64,000 bases of DNA from Uliginosibacterium paludis (GTDB lineage Bacteria; Pseudomonadota; Gammaproteobacteria; Burkholderiales; Rhodocyclaceae), in assembly GCF_039631355.1 (NCBI RefSeq), contig NZ_JBDIVF010000002.1, positions 558,001 to 622,000 of the forward strand. The letters run 5' to 3'. This document shows, in pieces, positions 60,283-64,000 of this stretch. Every line of letters begins with the position of its first letter. The stretch's first letter is position 1. The position numbers and the translations under genes are program-made. The notes under the pieces are model-generated. The model saw only the letters and a program-made list of their open reading frames with translations. It had not been told where the DNA came from and searched no databases.

Positions 60283-61734
60283 ATGCGCCGCGATTGGGAA
60301 GTCGTCATCGGTCTGGAAACTCACGCCCAGCTCAACACCGCCTCCAAGATCTTCTCCGGAGCCAGCACCGCCTTCGGTGCCGAGCCCAACGTGCAGGCCA
60401 GCGCGGTGGATATCGCCCTGCCTGGCGTGCTGCCGGTGCTGAACCGCGGCGCCGTCGAGCGCGCGATCCGTTTCGGCCTCGCGATTGGTGCCGAAGTGGC
60501 ACCGCGCTCGGTGTTCGCGCGCAAGAACTACTTCTACCCCGACCTGCCCAAGGGCTACCAGATCAGCCAGTTCGAGTTGCCGGTCGTGCAGGGCGGCGAG
60601 ATCACCATCCAGGTCGGCGAGGGCGACAAGGCCTACACCAAGGTCGTGCATCTGACTCGCGCCCACCTTGAGGAAGACGCGGGAAAAAGCCTGCACGAAG
60701 ACTTCCACGGCCAGAGCGGCATCGACCTGAACCGCGCCGGCACCCCGCTGCTGGAGATCGTGACCGAGCCGGACATGTCCAGCTCCGCCGAAGCCGTGGC
60801 CTACGCCAAGGCACTCCATGCGCTGGTGCAGTGGATCGACATCTGCGACGGCAACATGCAGGAAGGCTCCTTCCGCTGTGACGCCAACGTCTCGGTGCGC
60901 CGCCCCGGCGAGCCGCTGGGCACGCGTCGCGAGATCAAGAACCTCAACTCCTTCCGCTTCCTGCAGCAAGCCATCGACTACGAGATCAACTGGCAGATCG
61001 AGACCATCGAGGATGGCGGCAAGATCCAGCAGGCCACCGTGCTCTTCGACCCGGACAGTGGCGAGACCCGCGTGATGCGCACCAAGGAAGACGCGCACGA
61101 CTACCGCTACTTCCCCGACCCCGACCTGCTGCCGCTGGAAATCTCTGCCGAGTGGAAGGCGGCCGTGGCCGCCGCGATGCCGGAGCTGCCGGCCCAGCTC
61201 GCCGCGCGCTTCCAGAGCGAATACGGTCTGTCGGCTTATGACGCGACGACGCTGACCGCCAGCCGCGACACCGCGCAGTATTACGTCGAGGTGGTCAAAC
61301 TCGCAGGCGCCGCGCAGGCCAAGATTGCCGCCAACTGGGTGATGGGCGAGTTGGCAGCGCGTCTGAACAAGGAAGAGAAGGGCGTGGCCGGGAGCCCCGT
61401 CTCCGCCGCCCAGCTCGCCGGCCTGATCGCACGGATTGCCGACAACACCATCTCCAACAGCATCGCCAAGAAGGTCTTCGAGGCGCTGTGGAACGGGGAC
61501 GGCGCTTCCGCCGACGAAGTGATCGAGAAGCAGGGCCTCAAGCAGGTGACGGACGTGTCCGCCATCGAGCCGATCATCGACGAGGTCATCGCGAACAACG
61601 CTGCCAATGTCGCCGAGTACAAGGCCGGCAAGGAAAAGGCCTTCAACGCGCTGGTCGGTCAGGTCATGAAGGCGAGCAAGGGCAAGGCCTCGCCCGCGCA
61701 GGTCAATGAGTTGCTGAAGAAGAAGCTGGGCTGA
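60283..61734 (+). CDS. gatB: Asp-tRNA(Asn)/Glu-tRNA(Gln) amidotransferase subunit B
   Basis: 483 residues, normal length. N terminus DWEVVIGLETHAQLNTASKIFSGASTAFGAEPN and the signature LNRAGTPLLEIVTEPDM are diagnostic. The C-terminal tRNA-binding YqeY-like domain closes with VGQVMKASKGKASPAQVNELLKKKLG. It works with GatA and GatC to convert mischarged Glu-tRNA(Gln) or Asp-tRNA(Asn). The usual partners gatC and gatA are absent from the 230 bp upstream and from the window, where a pectinesterase on the other strand takes their place. A strong hairpin follows the stop. Confidence 0.97.
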   Translation: MRRDWEVVIGLETHAQLNTASKIFSGASTAFGAEPNVQASAVDIALPGVLPVLNRGAVERAIRFGLAIGAEVAPRSVFARKNYFYPDLPKGYQISQFELPVVQGGEITIQVGEGDKAYTKVVHLTRAHLEEDAGKSLHEDFHGQSGIDLNRAGTPLLEIVTEPDMSSSAEAVAYAKALHALVQWIDICDGNMQEGSFRCDANVSVRRPGEPLGTRREIKNLNSFRFLQQAIDYEINWQIETIEDGGKIQQATVLFDPDSGETRVMRTKEDAHDYRYFPDPDLLPLEISAEWKAAVAAAMPELPAQLAARFQSEYGLSAYDATTLTASRDTAQYYVEVVKLAGAAQAKIAANWVMGELAARLNKEEKGVAGSPVSAAQLAGLIARIADNTISNSIAKKVFEALWNGDGASADEVIEKQGLKQVTDVSAIEPIIDEVIANNAANVAEYKAGKEKAFNALVGQVMKASKGKASPAQVNELLKKKLG

Positions 61735-61745
61735 GCTACGCAGCA

Positions 61746-61790
61746 CCAGAAACGCCAAGGGCCGCAAAATGCGGCCCTTGGCGTTTCTGG
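61746..61790. terminator. Perfect 20-bp hairpin after gatB
   Basis: CCAGAAACGCCAAGGGCCGC and GCGGCCCTTGGCGTTTCTGG pair without mismatch across AAAAT. There is no long T-run beyond the stem, so it may act as a terminator or as an RNA-stabilising end. Confidence 0.7.
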
Positions 61791-61802
61791 TAAGACCGAT
61801 GC

Positions 61803-61816
61803 TATAGTGACATCAC
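61803..61816. promoter_or_regulatory. Candidate autoregulatory operator over the toxin-antitoxin promoter
   Basis: TATAGT (a -10-like hexamer) overlaps GTGACATCAC, an inverted repeat, 25 bases before the antitoxin ATG. RHH antitoxins typically bind such sites with their toxin. Confidence 0.5.
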
Positions 61817-61840
61817 TTTGGCATCAAAAGTGAGGTCTCC

Positions 61841-62107
61841 ATGCCCCATCTCACCCTGCGCGACGTACCCGAGGAGCTGCACGGCTGGCTCAAACAGCAG
61901 GCACTGGCACACCGCCGTTCCCTCAATCAGGAAGTCATCACCCAGCTCGACGCCCTGCGCCAGAAGCCCGCTACCGAAGCCGATCCAGCCGCGCGCCTCG
62001 CCCGCATCCGCCAGATCGCCCAGCGCAGCGCCAGCCTGCCGGTGCAGGATGCCCGCAGCGAAGCCGACATTCTCGGCCTGAGCGCTGAGGGCATCCCGCA
62101 AGCATGA
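61841..62107 (+). CDS. RHH antitoxin, FitA/VapB-like
   Basis: 88 residues. The N-terminal ribbon-helix-helix is MPHLTLRDVPEELHGWLKQQALAHRRSLNQEVITQLDAL, like FitA. The C-terminal 40 residues (ARIRQIAQRSASLPVQDARSEADILGLSAEG) are the flexible toxin-wrapping part. The stop overlaps the PIN toxin start by 4 bases. It should bind DNA upstream and neutralise the toxin. AAGTGAGGTCTCC is the leader. Confidence 0.9.
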   Translation: MPHLTLRDVPEELHGWLKQQALAHRRSLNQEVITQLDALRQKPATEADPAARLARIRQIAQRSASLPVQDARSEADILGLSAEGIPQA

Positions 62108-62505
62108 TCATCGACAGCTCCGCCCTCGTCGCCATCCTGCTCGGTGAGCCAGAGGCCGAAGCCCTGGCGGAAGCACTGGCCTGCGCCGACGCCCCGCGCA
62201 TCAGCGCCGCCAACTGGCTCGAAGCCATGATCGTCATCACCACCCGGCTGGGCGACGCGGGCACACAGGCGCTGGAAGAATTGCTCGACGCAGCGGCCAT
62301 CCGCATCGAAGCCACCGACCCGGCACAAGCCGCCGCCGCGTTCGCCGCATGGCAACGCTACGGCAAAGGCCGCCACCCCGCCGGGCTCAACTTCGGCGAC
62401 TGCTTCGCTTACGCGCTGGCCCGGCAAAGTGGCGAGCCGCTGCTGTTCAAGGGCGAGGACTTCGGGCAGACGGACGTTGTTGCGGCCTTGTTCAGAGCGC
62501 ATTGA
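62104..62505 (+). CDS. PIN-domain ribonuclease toxin, FitB/VapC-like
   Basis: 133 residues, the usual toxin length. PIN catalytic acids: Asp4 in MIIDSSALVAILLGEPEA, Glu in NWLEAMIVI, Asp in LNFGDCFAYALARQSG and Asp in LLFKGEDFGQTDV. FGDCFAYALA and FKGEDFGQTD are the standard VapC blocks. It probably cleaves tRNA or rRNA when freed from the antitoxin. The pair is complete and appears functional. Confidence 0.93.
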   Translation: MIIDSSALVAILLGEPEAEALAEALACADAPRISAANWLEAMIVITTRLGDAGTQALEELLDAAAIRIEATDPAQAAAAFAAWQRYGKGRHPAGLNFGDCFAYALARQSGEPLLFKGEDFGQTDVVAALFRAH

Positions 62506-62986
62506 TGCGTTGCTAAGGCTAATCCGGCCATTTCGAGGACGGCCTCGAAATGCTGCGCCAGGGATCGAAGTTTTCCTGAAACTTCCCGCCGACAAGCGCC
62601 GGAGCGTGCGCGAAGTCATCATCGCTTTCGCCAAGGCGCAAGGAGAGTAGTTGGGGGCTTGCGTCAGACGCTGTGGGGCAACGCCTGAGCGGGGTGGTGC
62701 TGCCGGGGTATTGGGTCGGCCAGGGTCCGGACCCGCTTCGGAGGATACGTGGTATATGACAAAAGCACGCGCTGAGATAACGCGTCAGGGGCTCTGCACT
62801 CAGCGCGCCTCTCGCGTCTGCCGCAGGGCGGCTGGTGCGCCCGTCCGGGTGGCGGAAAGCCTGCCGCCGCGGCGGAAAGCGCATCCTGCCCCTTCCGGGG
62901 CGCATGCCGGGCGGGAACCCTCAGGCGGTTTCCGGATCTGAACAGTGGCTGCAATGCCTCCAACCCCCGCTGAAAGGAGCAAGACC
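62506..62986. other. Intergenic region with a possible gene fragment
   Basis: About 480 bp. 62560-62650 reads EVFLKLPADKRRSVREVIIAFAKAQGE in frame with a TAG stop, which looks like the C-terminal tail of a lost protein, perhaps an HTH regulator. No start belongs to it. The rest is noncoding as far as I can tell. GAAAGGAGC before 62987 is the next ribosome site. Confidence 0.45.
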
Positions 62987-63298
62987 ATGAATGAACTGAC
63001 CCGTGACAGTCGCGATCGTCTGGTGGCTGACCTGAAAACCGTGCTCGCCGATGCGGAAGAGCTGCTGCGCCTGACCGCGTCTGATGCCACCGGCAAGCTC
63101 GGAGACGTGCGCGAGCGCCTGGGCGAGCATGTCGATGCCGCCCGCGAGCGCCTGGGTGACGCCGAAGCGCTGCTGCGCGCCCGTACGAAGGAGGCCGCCA
63201 AGGCGACCGACGAATACGTGCGTGAGAATCCCTGGCAGTCCATCGGCATTGCCGCCGGCGCGGCCTTCCTGCTGGGTCTGCTGGCCGGGCGCCGCTGA
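62987..63298 (+). CDS. ElaB/YqjD/DUF883 family membrane-anchored ribosome-binding-like protein
   Basis: 103 residues from the ATG at 62987, preceded by GAAAGGAGCAAGACC. A long amphipathic helix (LVADLKTVLADAEELLRLTASDATGKLGDVRERLGEHVDAARERL) leads to the conserved TDEYVRENPWQSIGIAAGAAFLLGLLAGRR tail with one membrane anchor. YqjD and ElaB bind ribosomes at the inner membrane in stationary phase. It is the first gene of a yqjDEK-like operon, with 5 bases to the next start. Confidence 0.92.
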   Translation: MNELTRDSRDRLVADLKTVLADAEELLRLTASDATGKLGDVRERLGEHVDAARERLGDAEALLRARTKEAAKATDEYVRENPWQSIGIAAGAAFLLGLLAGRR

Positions 63299-63303
63299 GC
63301 AGC

Positions 63304-63690
63304 ATGGCCGGGCGTGAAACCTCGAGTCTGATCGATCGCCTGTCCTCGGTGACGGACGGGATCCTGGGCATTGTCCAGACCCGCCTGTCATTGCTGGCGG
63401 TAGAGGTCGAGGAAGAAGGCATCCGGCTCGGTGCCGGCCTGTTCAACCTGATCCTCGCCGCCCTGTTCCTGGCTTTCGGCCTCTTCGCGCTGGCGATCTT
63501 CCTGACCGTGCTGCTGTGGGACAGCCACCGCCTGCTGGTGATCGGCCTGGCCACCCTGTTCTTCTTCGTCATGGCGATCTTCGCCGGCAACAATGCCTGG
63601 CGTCGTCTCAAGCAGGGCAAGCGCCTGTTTACCGACAGCGTGGCCGAGCTCGCGCGTGACCGCGAACTGCTGCGGAGAGACGAGCGATGA
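63304..63690 (+). CDS. YqjE-like membrane protein (phage holin family/DUF1469 type)
   Basis: 128 residues. LIDRLSSVTDGILGIVQTRLSLLAVEVEEEGIRLGAGLFNLILAALFLAFGLFALAIFLTVLLW is the YqjE pattern: an amphipathic segment, then two membrane helices, the second being LLVIGLATLFFFVMAIFAG. The C terminus is basic. It is cotranscribed with the YqjD-like gene, probably in the same envelope complex. Function unknown. The stop overlaps the next start by 4 bases. Confidence 0.9.
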   Translation: MAGRETSSLIDRLSSVTDGILGIVQTRLSLLAVEVEEEGIRLGAGLFNLILAALFLAFGLFALAIFLTVLLWDSHRLLVIGLATLFFFVMAIFAGNNAWRRLKQGKRLFTDSVAELARDRELLRRDER

Positions 63691-63974
63691 ACCGCCTGCT
63701 CCAGCGCGAGCAGGTGCTGGCCCGCCACCGCGAGCGTCTGGTGGCCGAATCCGCTGCGCAGCGCCGCCGCATTGCCGGTGGCATGCAGCAGCTTGACGGA
63801 GACGTTTACGGCGCCGAGCGCGCCTGGCGTGCTGGGCGCTGGGTGTATGAAAACCGCATGCTGGTGGGCGTGGGCATCAGCGCGGCGCTGTTGTTCCGCG
63901 GGCCGCGCCGGGTGCTCGCCCAGGCCTCCCGGCTTTACGCCCTCTGGCGCAGCGTGCGCAGCCTGCTGCGCTGA
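63687..63974 (+). CDS. YqjK-like small protein
   Basis: 95 residues. It has an Arg/Glu-rich helix (LLQREQVLARHRERLVAESAAQRRRIAGGMQQLDGDV), a short middle (AERAWRAGRWVYENRMLVGVGISAALLFRGPRRVL) with one possible membrane segment, and a basic tail. YqjK proteins close yqjDEK operons with this layout. It overlaps the YqjE-like stop by 4 bases (ATGA). The role is unknown. Confidence 0.8.
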   Translation: MNRLLQREQVLARHRERLVAESAAQRRRIAGGMQQLDGDVYGAERAWRAGRWVYENRMLVGVGISAALLFRGPRRVLAQASRLYALWRSVRSLLR

Positions 63975-64000
63975 GCGGGCCTAGTCGGCGTGCTCGGCCT

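Noticed and set aside
59899..61767. 622-codon minus-strand open frame over gatB and the pectinesterase start
   Set aside because: It is the antisense of the clearly coding gatB; long antisense frames are common in high-GC DNA and its sequence shows no domain.

Overview
The window is high-GC chromosomal DNA from a betaproteobacterium, most likely in the Rhodocyclales/Burkholderiales sphere. The evidence is a complete tctC-tctB-tctA transporter with a Bug-type binding protein, a CreA protein, LysR regulators, gatB and a cus copper operon. No rRNA, tRNA, CRISPR array, transposase or integrase gene was recognised. A recurring theme is pectin breakdown: two family-1 pectate lyases (470-1864, 47753-49225), a family-3 pectate lyase (15581-16288), a GH28 polygalacturonase-like enzyme (9637-11028) and a pectinesterase (58812-60050). 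They are scattered as single genes rather than forming one operon. The two family-1 lyases share a Cys-rich C-terminal domain.

Layout. 1-6301: an Lrp/AsnC tail, a pectate lyase, DUF441, CreA, a tandem pair of BOF-type periplasmic proteins, two glycosyltransferase-like genes (one ending in a SEC-C zinc motif) and a hypothetical. 6374-8929: a TetR-controlled stress operon (Ohr, DJ-1/HchA-like, nitroreductase) with two near-identical candidate operators. 9637-16288: GH28, ChrA, an SGNH hydrolase, an ABC exporter and the PL3 lyase. 16345-20842: a tight four-gene signalling operon (REC, PAS-kinase, REC-HD-GYP, REC). 21360-25881: a membrane protein, an Hsp20 gene with a ROSE-like RNA thermometer, a Ser-rich lipoprotein, an EamA exporter and a LysR gene.

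26349-30057 is an integron cassette array without an integrase. An attI-like site is followed by seven attC sites, an eighth that survives only as a half, and seven or eight cassettes. For six cassettes the first bases are the exact reverse complement of the cassette's own attC R'' box, which fixes their boundaries. Cargo includes an NYN-nuclease-like protein, an ASCH-domain protein, two small membrane proteins and several unknowns. 30012-43020 is an accessory zone of lower and variable GC. It holds an AT-rich membrane protein, an S41 peptidase, a DUF4410 lipoprotein, an EcsC-like protein, a lone PIN protein and a large secreted protein. The gaps are full of palindromic repeat families, including a 219-bp unit repeated three times in tandem at 39201-39850. 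PitA, LysR, an MBL-fold protein and a DsbA-like protein are embedded there.

43155-51870: RidA/DUF1232/membrane-protein operon, tctCBA, the second PL1 lyase, DoxX and LysR. 51908-58761: cusA, cusB (with a CusF-like tail), cusC, cusF and a small metal-ligand-rich secreted protein. 58812-63974: pectinesterase, a gatB lacking adjacent gatC/gatA, a FitAB/VapBC-type toxin-antitoxin pair, and an ElaB/YqjD-YqjE-YqjK-like envelope operon at the right edge. All calls are from reading the sequence; no database search was run.
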